From Bog-375 sp049698695 (GTDB lineage: Bacteria > Acidobacteriota > Terriglobia > Bryobacterales > Bryobacteraceae), in the NCBI GenBank assembly GCA_049698695.1, contig JBAVYH010000032.1:29717-93716 (forward strand): a stretch of 64,000 bases of DNA, in the 5' to 3' direction. Positions 1 to 9,877 of the stretch are shown here, piece after piece. The notes under the pieces are model-generated. The model saw nothing but the letters and a program-made list of their open reading frames with translations. It did no database searches and was not told the DNA's origin. Both the position numbers and the translations under genes were made by a program. Position 1 is the first letter of the stretch, and every line of letters begins with the position of its first letter.

Positions 1-776
1 TAGTTGCTCCAGGTGATTTCCTCGTCCTCCGCAACCCTCTTTATGAGTCCGATCCGGCCGCTCCCGCTCAGATACTCGCGCTTGGGCAACCAGACTTCAT
101 CGTTGATCCGCGTCTGCTCCAGGACCAGCTTGGCGCCGGGATTCAGCCGGGCGAGGAACAACCCGAACGAGATCGTCCCGGCGGTTTGTGCTTCCACCCG
201 GACCCACTGGTACCCGGCTTTTCCAATCCACATTTTGCCGCGGATTTTCAGCAACGCGGCGCCTTCACGGCTCTTCGCGTGATATCCAGGTTTGGGCACG
301 CCGGAGACCACCCAAACATCGTAACCGTCAATCTTATCGCTTCCTTCCAGCCGGAACTCGTAGGCATCGGGTATCTCGAGCAGGAATGCGCGCTCCCGGC
401 GGCGCGTCTTATCATAGCCGGCGGCGCGGCGCTGTTTTTGTTCCGGCGTTTGGTGTTCCAGCTCGGCCGCGGCCTTGTCCAGTTTCTCCTGTTGCTTTCG
501 CTGTTTGTCGGCAGGCAGTGGCTTGCCGTCCCGCTCCAGCATCCGCCGCAAGGGCTGCCCATCCAGAATGATGGTTTCCCAAACTTCCCGGTGTTCTGAA
601 GTCACGTGGTGATGAGAATCGAAATGGCGCTCGTCGGAGTGCCCCACCCAGGTGTAGTCGGCCATGCGCAGCCAGTTGTTCTGATCGAGCTCGACCGATC
701 GGCGCACGATTTCCCGCGCATCCTGGGAGAAGGCGGCCATCGCGAAGCAGGCGGCCAATGGCAAGAGGAACCGCAC
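1..776 (-). CDS. Outer-membrane lipoprotein-sorting-like secreted protein (3' end outside window)
   Basis: Read by hand on the minus strand; the frame stays open to base 1, so the C-terminus is missing. A GTG start at 776 gives a clean signal peptide (MRFLLPLAACFAMAAFS, cleavage near QDA). It is followed by a Lys/Gln/Glu-rich helical stretch around residues 75-115 and then a beta-rich region with DGYDVWVVSG and KMWIGKAGYQWVRVE. That strand pattern resembles the LolA/LolB-like fold of proteins called outer membrane lipoprotein-sorting protein, which bind lipids or lipoproteins in the periplasm. No Shine-Dalgarno precedes the GTG, and the frame is open further upstream, so the start rests on the signal peptide. 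It lies downstream of the ADOP permease on the same strand. The function is inferred from fold-like features only. Confidence 0.65.
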   Translation of the reverse strand, partial: MRFLLPLAACFAMAAFSQDAREIVRRSVELDQNNWLRMADYTWVGHSDERHFDSHHHVTSEHREVWETIILDGQPLRRMLERDGKPLPADKQRKQQEKLDKAAAELEHQTPEQKQRRAAGYDKTRRRERAFLLEIPDAYEFRLEGSDKIDGYDVWVVSGVPKPGYHAKSREGAALLKIRGKMWIGKAGYQWVRVEAQTAGTISFGLFLARLNPGAKLVLEQTRINDEVWLPKREYLSGSGRIGLIKRVAEDEEITWSN

Positions 777-923
777 ATTGCTGTAAACGGGAGAGAGTGC
801 CGAGGGGTTCCAGTGCGGACTGGCCTGATCACGTCCTGGCAGCCGGGATGGCGTGCTTTCGCAACCAGGTGTCGAGTTCCTTGCCATCCATAAATGGGTG
901 ATTCTGGACCGGCGAGGCCGCGC

Positions 924-3398
924 CTATTCGTGCCGCAACGCCTGGTTGGGATCCACCGCCGCGGCGCGCAGCGCAGGGATGTAACTCGCCGTCAACGCCA
1001 CCAGTCCGATTGCGACCGCCACTCCGGCAAACGTGATCGGGTCGGCCGCTTTGACGCCGTAAAGGAGGCTCGCGAGGAATCGCGTGAGTCCAAAGGCGGC
1101 TGCCAAACCGGCGGCGACTCCAATGGCCGCCAGCTTCACGCCCTGCATCACGATCATGCGCAGCACGTCGCTGCGCGCGGCCCCGAGCGCGACTCGGATG
1201 CCGATCTCCTGCATGCGCTGTTCTACTCCGTAGGAGATCAGCCCGTATATGCCGATGGCCGCGAGCAGGAGCGCGATGGTAGCGAACAGCGTCAGCAGCA
1301 GCGTGTTGAAGTTCTGCCGCGCGAGCGATTGGGAAACTATCTCGTCCACGGTACGCAGGTGTCCCACCGGGAGGGCGGCATCGACGGTGCGCATCTCTCG
1401 CTCCACCGCGTTGCGGAGCGTCAGCGGATTGCCGGCTGTGCGCACTACCCACGCCAACGGAACAATGCCGGTGGAAAGTTCCGTGACGCCATTGGTGACC
1501 TGGGATAGCGGAACATACATGACGCTCTCGCCGTAGTTGGCCAGTCCACTTTCGGCGATGTTGCCGCAGATGCCGACAATCTCCCGCGGCCCTTCGGCAA
1601 ACTGCGGACCGAGACCCCTGCCGATCACGATGACTTTGCCGAGGGCTTCTTCCTTGGGCCAGTACTTTTTCGCCATGGCATCGTTGATCACCACCACCAG
1701 CGGGGAACTGCCCGTATCGCGCACCGTGACACCCCGGCCGCGCAGCAGCGGCACCTGCATGGTGCGGAAGTAGTCTGGCGACACCGGGCGCCACTGCTCG
1801 ACGCCGTTGTAGTCGCCCTTGCCGGGCGGATGGCCTTCGATGTTGATCGGAAAGTTGAGACTCATCCCGCTCATCGGGAGGACGAAGGTGGATCCGGCAG
1901 ATTTCACGCCGGGCACAGCCTGCAAACGCCCGGTGGCGCGGCGGATGAGTTCGGCCATCTGGGCCGTCTTGGAATAGTCGCCGCCGGCGAGCGAGGTTTC
2001 AAACGACAGCAGGTGATGGGTATTGAAGCCGGGATCGACCGAGCGCAATCCGGCGAAACTGCGCAGCAGCAGCGCCGCGCCCGCCAGCAGCACCAGGGCC
2101 AGCGCCGTCTCGGCGATCACCAGAATCGAACGAGCGCGGTTGTGAGAATGGCCCGTGCCCGCTCTTCCGCCGCCTTCCTTAAGCGCCGTCGCCAGATCGG
2201 GGTTCGAAGCCCGCAGGGCCGGGAAGAGCCCGAACAGGAGCACGGTGAGAACCGCCACCGACATAGTGAAGGCGGCCACGCGCAGGTCGAGCACCGGAAT
2301 GGCGGCGTGCAGACTGTTGGTGTCGGTCAGCCGGGGAATGTTGCCGGGCGCCACTAGCAGCAGCAGCCGCACGCCCCAGACGCCCAGCGCGAAACCGAGC
2401 CCGGTGCCTGCGGCGGCTAAGATGGCGCTTTCCGTCAGGAGTTGCCTCACCACGCGCCACCGTCCGGCGCCGATGGCGGCGCGCACCGCCATCTCTTTCT
2501 GCCGGGAGGCGGCGCGAGCCAGCAGCAGATTGGCCACGTTGGCGCAGGCGATCAAGAGCACCAGCCCGACCGCACCCAGCAGGATCAACAGCGCCGGGCG
2601 GACGTCCTCGACCATCAGGTCGCTCATCGGGATCACCGCCACGCTTTCACCATCACGCATCGACTTGGGATTGGCCTTGCGGAACTGTTCGGCGATCACC
2701 CGCATCGCCGCGCGCGCCTGGCCGAGGTCCACACCCGGCTTGAGACGCGCAGCCGCGAAGAGGTAGTTGCCCTGGTTGGTGCTGTTGGGATCGGCCTGTA
2801 GCGCCAGCCAGGCATCGGCGGGCGGATCGGATTCGAAATCCTCCTGCATGACACCGGCCACGGTGAAAGAACGTTTATTCAGCAGGACGGTTCGTCCCAC
2901 GATGTTCGGGTCGCCGCCGAAGCGGCTCTGCCAGATGCGGTAGGTGAGAATCGCGGTGCCTGGCCCGCCGGGCAGGTCCTCGGAGCGGTCGAAAACCCGG
3001 CCCAGCGCAGGCACTCCGCCAAAGACCTGGAAGAACTCACGGGAGACATGCAGGGTTTTGAGTTGAATGGGCGGATCTCCGCTGCCGAGGGTCTGGTTGA
3101 GTCCCGCCTGGTCGTACAGCGCAGTTGCCGCGAACACTTCGTTGGTGCGCCACGCCATGTACTTGGGGATGGTGACTGCACCGTTGTGGCCGCCACCCGG
3201 ATAGGACTCGTCCAGTTGCACCAGCCGGTCCGGCTCCCGAAACGGCAGCGGCTGAAGGATGACTCCGTTGACAACGGAGAAAATAGCCGTATTGGCTCCG
3301 ATCCCCAGCGCGAGAGCGGTGATGGCAACCGCGGTAAATCCCGGATTCCGGCGCATGGAGCGGACGGCATAACGGACGTCAGACGCTAATGTCGCCAT
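924..3398 (-). CDS. ADOP-family ABC transporter permease (MacB/FtsX-like, duplicated)
   Basis: 824 residues. The N-terminus (VRYAVRSMRRNPGFTAVAITALALGIGANTAIFSVVNGV) is the hallmark opening of acidobacterial duplicated orphan permeases. Two MacB periplasmic-core plus FtsX repeats follow. The first FtsX block starts near residue 270 (LLILLGAVGLVLLIACANVANLLLARAASRQKE). The second MacB-type half starts near 420 (SILVIAETALALVLLAGAALLLRSF), and the last FtsX segment near 690 (LLLTLFATIALLLAAIGIYGLISY...EIGIRVALGA). Such proteins sit in the inner membrane and are thought to work as mechanotransmission-type exporters with a separate ATPase. No ATP-binding partner is adjacent here, which is usual for this family. 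The ATG at 3398 has no clear Shine-Dalgarno but fits the family N-terminus. Confidence 0.93.
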   Translation of the reverse strand: MATLASDVRYAVRSMRRNPGFTAVAITALALGIGANTAIFSVVNGVILQPLPFREPDRLVQLDESYPGGGHNGAVTIPKYMAWRTNEVFAATALYDQAGLNQTLGSGDPPIQLKTLHVSREFFQVFGGVPALGRVFDRSEDLPGGPGTAILTYRIWQSRFGGDPNIVGRTVLLNKRSFTVAGVMQEDFESDPPADAWLALQADPNSTNQGNYLFAAARLKPGVDLGQARAAMRVIAEQFRKANPKSMRDGESVAVIPMSDLMVEDVRPALLILLGAVGLVLLIACANVANLLLARAASRQKEMAVRAAIGAGRWRVVRQLLTESAILAAAGTGLGFALGVWGVRLLLLVAPGNIPRLTDTNSLHAAIPVLDLRVAAFTMSVAVLTVLLFGLFPALRASNPDLATALKEGGGRAGTGHSHNRARSILVIAETALALVLLAGAALLLRSFAGLRSVDPGFNTHHLLSFETSLAGGDYSKTAQMAELIRRATGRLQAVPGVKSAGSTFVLPMSGMSLNFPINIEGHPPGKGDYNGVEQWRPVSPDYFRTMQVPLLRGRGVTVRDTGSSPLVVVINDAMAKKYWPKEEALGKVIVIGRGLGPQFAEGPREIVGICGNIAESGLANYGESVMYVPLSQVTNGVTELSTGIVPLAWVVRTAGNPLTLRNAVEREMRTVDAALPVGHLRTVDEIVSQSLARQNFNTLLLTLFATIALLLAAIGIYGLISYGVEQRMQEIGIRVALGAARSDVLRMIVMQGVKLAAIGVAAGLAAAFGLTRFLASLLYGVKAADPITFAGVAVAIGLVALTASYIPALRAAAVDPNQALRHE

Positions 3399-3695
3399 GA
3401 TAATATCTACGCTGGACGGAGCGGGAAGTTCGCGGAAATCCTAGCGCACTAGGTCCATGTCTTCCCTCCCCCTGCGAGCATCGACACGCACCAGACCAGC
3501 CCGCCGGCGTCACGGGCCAGAAACAGCAGATTCCCTTACGGGACGACCTGGAAGCACACCGTTGGCGGCCGGTGCGCAAGCTTAGCCGCGGTCAATGGAT
3601 GGGCTGTACCATCTGCACGACGATCACAAATCGAGTTTCCTCGTGGATATTCGGCGTGGGGCCACAAACACGCGGGCGAGTGCGCGCGGAATGGT

Positions 3696-6600
3696 GTGAG
3701 CTATGCTGATGTGTTGCCCACAAAGCTTTACGCTCTGATCGCGTGCGCCGCAATGGCTGTTCCCATGCTGGTCGCCGGAGAGCACCCCCCCGCGGGTTCG
3801 TGGAAAGGGGCCCTGCATGACTCCCACGGCGCGGCGATCGCCGATGCCGTCGTCCGCGTACAGTCGGCCGGCACGAAGGCGGCGGCCACCACTGGCAGTG
3901 ACGGCCAGTTTGCGTTTGCGGCGCTACCCGCCGGCGAGTACTCGATCTCGGTGGACTACAAGGGCGCCACGGCAGTTTGCCCGCACCCGGTCCGGCTGCC
4001 GGGCAGCGGATCGACGGTCCTCGAATTATCGGCGGAAGGATCTCTCTCGCTGGTGGCGGGCACGGAGTCCCGCGAGGGCACCGGCGGCGAGCAGTTGTCC
4101 GCCAAAGCCGTCTCGGCGATGCCGCTGAACAAGCGCGACTTCAGTCAATTGCTTCTGCTGGCGGCCGGCACCATGACCGACACCAACGGCGCCTCCAATT
4201 TCACGCAGCAGTTCGCGGTGAACGGGCAGCGCGGCACCGCGGCCGTATTCGCCATGGACGGCGCTGACAGTACCGATCCCGAAATGGGAGGAGCGACGTT
4301 CACCAACTTCAACGTCGATGCGGTACAGGAGATTCGCTCCAGCTCGGGGTGGATGCCCGCTGAAATCGGACGAGGAGCGGCCGGCTTTACCGACATCATC
4401 ACCAAGTCGGGCGCCAACTCCGTGCACGGTTCCGCGTTCGAATTTCTGCGCAATGCCGCACTCGATGCTCGCAATTTCTTCGACTACCGGACAATCGCCA
4501 GCCCCGGCCGCATCCCGCCTTTCATTCGCAACGAGTTTGGCCTCACCAACGGCGGTCCCGTGGTGATTCCTAACCTCTATAACGGCCATAACCGGACCTT
4601 CTACTTTGCCGAGTATCAGGGTTTCCGCCAGGTGCTCAGCGATACCGAGGTGCTCCCTGTTCCCACCGCCGCCGAACGCCAGGGCTTCGACACCACGGCA
4701 TTCGCCGGCGATACGCTGATAGTGCCGGTGGATTCGCGCATCGCGAAAGTGCTGGCACGGTATCCTCTACCGAACGACGCGCAGGGCCCCTACGGTGCGC
4801 GCACCTGGGCCGGCTCATCGAAGGTGACCACGGTTGCCGATCAGTTTTCCACGCGGATCGATCACAACCTATCCGACAAGTCGAAGTTGTTCGGGCGATT
4901 CACCATGGATAACACCACCGGCCCGACCACCAATCCTGACCAGACCGCCATCTCTCCCGAATTCGCGGTGAATTTCCTCGATCGCCAGCGCAACGCCGTC
5001 ATCACCCTGTCCCGGACGCCGTCGCCCACCACTACTCAGGAGTACTCGATCAGCTTCACGCGCGCCACACCTTCGTTTCCGACGCCCGACCGCACCGACC
5101 CCTCGCTGATATTCGGCGATGGACTCTACGAGGCCTTCAACGCGGCGGGCGGTTCCGTCATGGCGGAATACGGCAATCTCTTCCAGGCGCGATCGAACTT
5201 CACGTGGATTCGCGGCAAGCATACCTGGAAGGCCGGCGGCGAGGTTCGCTCCAATCGCGATACCACGCTGTTCGGGCTGGCTCCCAACGGTCAATACCAG
5301 TTCGGCGGCGGTGTAGCGTATTCGCCGGTCGAGATCCGCTCCCTCAGCGGGACGCACGATATTCAGGCAGGCGATCCGCTGCCGGACACGCTGACCGGTC
5401 TGCTCACCGCGAGCGCGTTTACCTACACCACCGCCGTGGCGCCGCTGATGTTCGCGCAGGGCGGCTCCATCGGCGATTCGGCCATTCATCGCGATTCGTA
5501 CAACGCATACTTGCAAGACAGTTGGAAAGTCACGGACCGGCTTGCGCTGAACTACGGTCTGCGCTACGAAATCACTTCGCCCATTCGCGAGACGGAGAAG
5601 CGCACATCCGCGCCGGTGCTTTCGGGCGGGGGGTCGCCCGGGTCGGATCTGATCATTAACCCGCAGCCCGGATACAAGCTTGACAAGAACGGCTGGGGTC
5701 CCCGGCTGTCGGTGGACTGGCGCGCCGCCTCGAACACCACGGTGCACGTGGGCGGCGCCATCACCACGCTGCTGGTCAATCTCTGGCAGGACAACTTGCT
5801 CACCGGCAGCACGCCGTTTGTCGTGTATCCGCGCCTCACCGCCGCGCCCGGCCAATCCATTCGCTACGGCATGACCATCACGCCGCAGCAATTGCCCTCC
5901 GTCTACACGCCGGATGGGAACCTGGTGTTCGCCTCGAGCGATTCGAAACAGGTGGCCCCGAACACTCCGATGGATGTGCTCCGTTTCGAGCAGGACCTTG
6001 CGGCGCTCTCTCCCGATCATCAGATCACGCCGCTCGCCGTGGCTGGCATCGCGCCCAACTTCAGCGGTGGGTACGTCGGCACGTGGACGGCAGGCATCGA
6101 ACACAAGGTCCGCGGTGTCACGCTGAATGGAGCTTACGTGGGAACCGCGGGGATGAAGCTGCCCAGCATGGATTTCCCGAACGGTTTCACCGGGGCGGAC
6201 CCAGCATTCGCGCCCTACACTCAGTTCGATTCATCGGGCCGCGTGACCGGCGGGTACGGGCCGGTCAACGAAATGACCAACCGCTCTCATTCCACCTACC
6301 ATGCCCTGCAACTTTCCGCCCAGAACAACCTGACCGCGTCCGGCCTGGGGTTTCAGGCCAGCTACACGTGCTCGAAATCCCTCGACGACTCGAGCGCCGT
6401 GATTGGCGGCTTCATCTCCGGCTCCTCCGGCGCCGTCGCCCAGACCGCGCCCATGAATCCGTTCGATCCGGGTGTGGACAAAGGACCGTCCGGCTTCGAC
6501 ATCAAAAACGCCTTCAGCTTCAGTCTCTTTCAGGATCTTCATGCGGATTCGGTGGGCCTTCTGCGGCCTCTGGGCAAGACGCTCACCCGCGGCTGGCAAC

Positions 6601-7091
6601 TGCTGGCGATCGGGACCATCCTCAGCGGACTCCCTTTCACTGTCTACTCGGGTGTGCAGCAAACCGGAGTCGGGGCGGGTGGCACCGACCGGCCCGATCA
6701 GGTCGGAGTCCCCGACTTTTCGACCAGCCGCACCATACGCGAGGACTATTTCGGGCTGGGAGCCAACAACGCCTCCCTCTTCTACGTTCCGATCAATGTG
6801 TCCGGCGGAACCGGACCGAATCACGGGCGCTTCGGCACGCTCGGCCGAAACACGTTTCGCGGACCGGGGCTCCGCAACGCGGATGTCGCCATGATTAAAG
6901 ACACGCCCATCGGCAAGCGAGGCGCGGCAGAGCTGGGTACCCTTCAATTTCGCGCCGAGTTCTTCAACCTGTTCAACATCGTGAACTTCGGCCTGCCCGC
7001 CAACGTCGTAACCGGGCCCGGCTTCGGCATGATCAGCCGCACCGCCGCCTCATCGCGGCAGGTCCAGTTCTCACTCAAGCTGATTTACTGA
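3696..7091 (+). CDS. TonB-dependent receptor-like outer-membrane protein with carboxypeptidase-regulatory domain
   Basis: 1131 residues. After a signal-like N-terminus (LYALIACAAMAVPMLVAG) comes a carboxypeptidase-regulatory-like beta-sandwich at about residues 35-110 (WKGALHDSHGAAIADAVVRVQS...GQFAFAALPAGEYSISV). A plug-like region follows (LNKRDFSQLLLLAAGT...FAVNGQRGTAAVFAMDGADSTDPE...VQEIRSSSGWMPAEIGRGAAGFTDIITKSG). A long beta-barrel then ends with VQFSLKLIY, a C-terminal aromatic typical of outer-membrane proteins. This architecture matches the Oar-like TonB-dependent receptors expanded in Acidobacteria, probably importing oligosaccharides or other large nutrients. The GTG at 3696 is the called start; a GTG five codons later would also leave a signal peptide. 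The substrate cannot be told from sequence. Confidence 0.9.
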   Translation: MSYADVLPTKLYALIACAAMAVPMLVAGEHPPAGSWKGALHDSHGAAIADAVVRVQSAGTKAAATTGSDGQFAFAALPAGEYSISVDYKGATAVCPHPVRLPGSGSTVLELSAEGSLSLVAGTESREGTGGEQLSAKAVSAMPLNKRDFSQLLLLAAGTMTDTNGASNFTQQFAVNGQRGTAAVFAMDGADSTDPEMGGATFTNFNVDAVQEIRSSSGWMPAEIGRGAAGFTDIITKSGANSVHGSAFEFLRNAALDARNFFDYRTIASPGRIPPFIRNEFGLTNGGPVVIPNLYNGHNRTFYFAEYQGFRQVLSDTEVLPVPTAAERQGFDTTAFAGDTLIVPVDSRIAKVLARYPLPNDAQGPYGARTWAGSSKVTTVADQFSTRIDHNLSDKSKLFGRFTMDNTTGPTTNPDQTAISPEFAVNFLDRQRNAVITLSRTPSPTTTQEYSISFTRATPSFPTPDRTDPSLIFGDGLYEAFNAAGGSVMAEYGNLFQARSNFTWIRGKHTWKAGGEVRSNRDTTLFGLAPNGQYQFGGGVAYSPVEIRSLSGTHDIQAGDPLPDTLTGLLTASAFTYTTAVAPLMFAQGGSIGDSAIHRDSYNAYLQDSWKVTDRLALNYGLRYEITSPIRETEKRTSAPVLSGGGSPGSDLIINPQPGYKLDKNGWGPRLSVDWRAASNTTVHVGGAITTLLVNLWQDNLLTGSTPFVVYPRLTAAPGQSIRYGMTITPQQLPSVYTPDGNLVFASSDSKQVAPNTPMDVLRFEQDLAALSPDHQITPLAVAGIAPNFSGGYVGTWTAGIEHKVRGVTLNGAYVGTAGMKLPSMDFPNGFTGADPAFAPYTQFDSSGRVTGGYGPVNEMTNRSHSTYHALQLSAQNNLTASGLGFQASYTCSKSLDDSSAVIGGFISGSSGAVAQTAPMNPFDPGVDKGPSGFDIKNAFSFSLFQDLHADSVGLLRPLGKTLTRGWQLLAIGTILSGLPFTVYSGVQQTGVGAGGTDRPDQVGVPDFSTSRTIREDYFGLGANNASLFYVPINVSGGTGPNHGRFGTLGRNTFRGPGLRNADVAMIKDTPIGKRGAAELGTLQFRAEFFNLFNIVNFGLPANVVTGPGFGMISRTAASSRQVQFSLKLIY

Positions 7092-7390
7092 CTGGCGCCT
7101 GCGGGACATTCCGCCAACCCTTTGACACGGCGGCGTTGATCGTTCCCTTTGCCGAAAAGGCCAATGCCAGTGGAACCCTCCGGTACTCTCTCCCGTCTAC
7201 AGGGTGCCGCGGCGTTGCTGCGGCTGCCAGGGGCGTGATCCGGCCAATCCGGTATCGTCGCGAGAATCAAGACGACGGCAGGCGGCGAGGTGCGAATCTC
7301 CACCAGGCTGGCCGATGCGGCCCGGCCGAGTCCGAAGTGCGTGGGAGCGGACCGGCTGCCGCGGAGTTACAGATCGCCGCGAGATCTTCA
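7092..7390. other. Convergent intergenic region without a recognisable gene
   Basis: This space lies between the convergent receptor and arabinofuranosidase genes. Short overlapping frames occur on both strands, but none has a start with ribosome-binding signal or a recognisable product. No strong terminator hairpin followed by a T-run was seen. Confidence 0.5.
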
Positions 7391-8977
7391 TCATGGCTCC
7401 AGCGAGATGACCGTCACCGACTTTGGCTCGACCGTCAATGCCAGCCTGCCGCCTTTTAAATTTGCCGAAACAGGCTTCAGCACGACGGCGTTGGGCGCTG
7501 CGAATGTGTTCACGTTGTCGACGGCAGGCGCAGTCAGGGTCTCTCCCTTCGCCGACTTAACGGTCATGCCGGTGATCTCCGCATCCAAGTCAAGCGGCTT
7601 TTCGGGATCGAGGTTGGTGATTTCGAGCCAAAGCTTGCCGGACGCGTCCCTGGCAGCGAGAGCATCCACTCGCGGCAGGCTGATGCTGCCCTGCATGTAC
7701 GTGCCGGCGTCAAAGACGACCGGAACAAACGTCGCGTCCTGAAACGGAACATACATCCTGTAGACGTAGTAGGTCGGAGTGAGAACCATCTTCTCCTTGT
7801 CCGTTAGGATCATCGACTGCAGCACGTTGATCATCTGGGCGATGTTCGCCATGCGGACGCGGTCGGCATGCCGCGCGAAGATGTTCAGGTTCAGCGATGC
7901 CAGAATCGCGTCCCTAAGGCTGTTCTGCTGAACCAGGAAGCTCGGATTCGTGCCGCGCAGCGGCGCATGCCATGCGCCCCATTCGTCCACCACCAGCGCG
8001 ACCTTCTTCTGCGGGTCGTACGTGTCCATGACGGTCTCCTGCTTGCGCAGGAATTCATCCATGAACAGCGTGGACTTCAGCGTCTTGGCGTAATCCTCAA
8101 CGCCGAAGCCTGTCGAAGGTGTCGAGGGAGGCCACCCGTTGGCCACGGTATACCAGTGCAGCGAGAGGCCGTCGATATTCCAGCTCCAGTCGTGGTGCTG
8201 CCAGGCCTTCATGATGGTCTCGCTCCATTCGGTCTCGGGAGAGCCTGGGCCGACGGCTATCTTGAGCATCTGGTTTGGGCCTTGCTGGGAAGGATTGTCA
8301 TTCCTGACGAAATGGCTGTAGATCTTGAGCTGGCTCAGATAGTAGTCCGCGGTCATGTTGCCGCCACAGCCCCAACTCTCGTTGCCTATACCCATGAAGC
8401 CAACCTTGTACGGGTCGAGGTGACCGTTGGCGGCCCGCTCTTTGGCCAGCGCCGTCGGTTGCGCGGCGGTCATGTACTCCAGCCATTCGGCCGCTTCCTG
8501 CGGATTCCCGGATCCGACGTTGATTGAGACGTATGCCTGGCTGCCGATCTGCTGGAGGAAATCCATGAATTCGTCGGTGCCGAAGCTGTTGGTGTCAACC
8601 ACGCCTCCCCATGCGGAGTTGAGCGTTGCCGGCCGCTGCCCGGCCGGGCCGACTCCTTTGCGCCAATGGTACTCATCGCCAAAGCAGCCGCCCGGCCAGC
8701 GGACATTGGGCACCTTCAACGCCCGAAGCGCAGTAACAACGTCATTGCGGATCCCGCGGGTGTTCGGAATTGGGGAATCCGGGCCAACCCAGATGCCCTC
8801 GTAAAGGCCGTGTCCGAGATTCTCCGCGAACTGGCCGAAGAGGTTGCGGTCGATCTTCGCTCCGGTCTTGGATGCGTCGATGGACAAGTGAGCAGTCTCC
8901 GCGGCCAAAAGTGCCAGCGTCGAAACCAGCAGCGAAAGAGAGATGCGAAGGACGAACCGAACACCGCCGAACTTCAT
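7391..8977 (-). CDS. Secreted alpha-L-arabinofuranosidase, GH51 family
   Basis: 528 residues. It has an N-terminal signal peptide (FVLRISLSLLVSTLALLAAETA) and then the GH51 opening AHLSIDASKTGAKIDRNLFGQFAENLGHGLYEGIW. The family block VRWPGGCFGDEYHW is at 92-105. The acid/base glutamate is E200 in GFMGIGNESWGCGG and the nucleophile is E332 in VALVVDEWGAW; both catalytic motifs are intact. A C-terminal beta-sandwich (about 430-528) completes the usual length. The enzyme would release terminal arabinofuranosyl residues from arabinoxylan or pectin side chains, and the signal peptide places it outside the cytoplasm. It is monocistronic and convergent with the OM receptor at 3696-7091, a possible uptake partner by position only. 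Confidence 0.95.
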   Translation of the reverse strand: MKFGGVRFVLRISLSLLVSTLALLAAETAHLSIDASKTGAKIDRNLFGQFAENLGHGLYEGIWVGPDSPIPNTRGIRNDVVTALRALKVPNVRWPGGCFGDEYHWRKGVGPAGQRPATLNSAWGGVVDTNSFGTDEFMDFLQQIGSQAYVSINVGSGNPQEAAEWLEYMTAAQPTALAKERAANGHLDPYKVGFMGIGNESWGCGGNMTADYYLSQLKIYSHFVRNDNPSQQGPNQMLKIAVGPGSPETEWSETIMKAWQHHDWSWNIDGLSLHWYTVANGWPPSTPSTGFGVEDYAKTLKSTLFMDEFLRKQETVMDTYDPQKKVALVVDEWGAWHAPLRGTNPSFLVQQNSLRDAILASLNLNIFARHADRVRMANIAQMINVLQSMILTDKEKMVLTPTYYVYRMYVPFQDATFVPVVFDAGTYMQGSISLPRVDALAARDASGKLWLEITNLDPEKPLDLDAEITGMTVKSAKGETLTAPAVDNVNTFAAPNAVVLKPVSANLKGGRLALTVEPKSVTVISLEP

Positions 8978-9322
8978 GACGACTCCTCAGGAGAATGCCG
9001 CGGATCGACTGCGCGGGACCCCGTTGCTCCTGGTGGCAAACAGCCACGGGATCAAACGATCGATTAGCGAAAAAGATCTCTGACTTGGACTATACAGAAC
9101 CGCTCAGGCTGTGAGCAAGTCAAATAAATTGCTCTATTCAGATCGATTTTGGCGATGGGCCTTCGCCCGCGCCGTAATCTCTCCGGAATCGGCGCCGATA
9201 GCACGCCTGCTCAGATCGCTTCTGGTTCGCTGCTCAAGGGGCGCAAGTTAACTTCCGGATGGCTCGTTCGGGCGGAAATAAACAAGTGAGGACGCTAAAC
9301 TTGAATCAAGGAGGTGCTGGCG
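8978..9322. other. Divergent promoter region between GH51 and P460 genes
   Basis: About 345 bases between divergent starts. It contains AT-richer stretches around 9066-9150, as expected of a promoter-bearing spacer, but no palindrome or consensus promoter pair that I would defend. A strong Shine-Dalgarno (AAGGAGG, 9308-9314) lies at its right edge and serves the cytochrome gene. Confidence 0.4.
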
Positions 9323-9877
9323 ATGAAGGCCAGAAGGATGCTTACGATTCCGATTACTGCGGGAGTGCTCGCCTTCGTGGGGAGTTGGGCCATTTCCGCG
9401 CAGGACAAGTACAGCGTGAAAGTGCCGAATGGGCTCTCGTTCTCTGAGTTCAGAGGATACGAGACCTGGCAGGTTGTTTCCATCAGTCAGGACGGAAACC
9501 TTATTGCTGCGATCCTCGCTAATCCTGTGATGATCAAGGCCTACTTGGCCGGCGTTCCCGGCAACGGCAAGCCTTTCCCGGAAGGCGCCAAGATGGCGAA
9601 GATCCATTGGAACCCGAAAAGGATGGAGACGTTCCCTGCAGCGACGGTACCAGGCACCCAGCATGACGTCGACTTCATGGTGAAGGACAGCAAGAGGTTC
9701 GCGGACAGCGGAGGGTGGGGATGGGCCGTGTTCGAATATGACGCTCGATCCGATACCTTCAGGCCCGGCACCTCGGCTGACAAGCCGCCGCAGGGGAACG
9801 ACGCCAAGTGCGGGTTCGCGTGCCACACGAGGGTGAAGACAAGAGATTACGTTTTCACGGATTACGGGCACAGGTGA
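9323..9877 (+). CDS. Cytochrome P460 family protein
   Basis: 184 residues from the ATG at 9323, which sits 8 nt after AAGGAGG; the GTG at 9314 overlaps that site and is not favoured. An N-terminal signal peptide (MLTIPITAGVLAFVGSWAISA) is followed by the P460 pattern: FSEFRGYETWQVVSISQDG, then PEGAKMAKIHWNPK, GTQHDVDFMVKDSKRF, GGWGWAVFEYD, and a C-terminal heme site just before DYVFTDYG. P460-type proteins are periplasmic c-type cytochromes with an unusual heme-protein cross-link and oxidise hydroxylamine or handle NO. Here the heme site is CGFACH (residues 163-168), with three residues between the cysteines rather than two. It stands alone as a single transcription unit. Confidence 0.85.
   Translation: MKARRMLTIPITAGVLAFVGSWAISAQDKYSVKVPNGLSFSEFRGYETWQVVSISQDGNLIAAILANPVMIKAYLAGVPGNGKPFPEGAKMAKIHWNPKRMETFPAATVPGTQHDVDFMVKDSKRFADSGGWGWAVFEYDARSDTFRPGTSADKPPQGNDAKCGFACHTRVKTRDYVFTDYGHR

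Noticed and set aside
4869..6104. 411-codon minus-strand frame opposite the OM receptor
   Set aside because: Arg/Gly-rich shadow of the receptor gene, no motifs.
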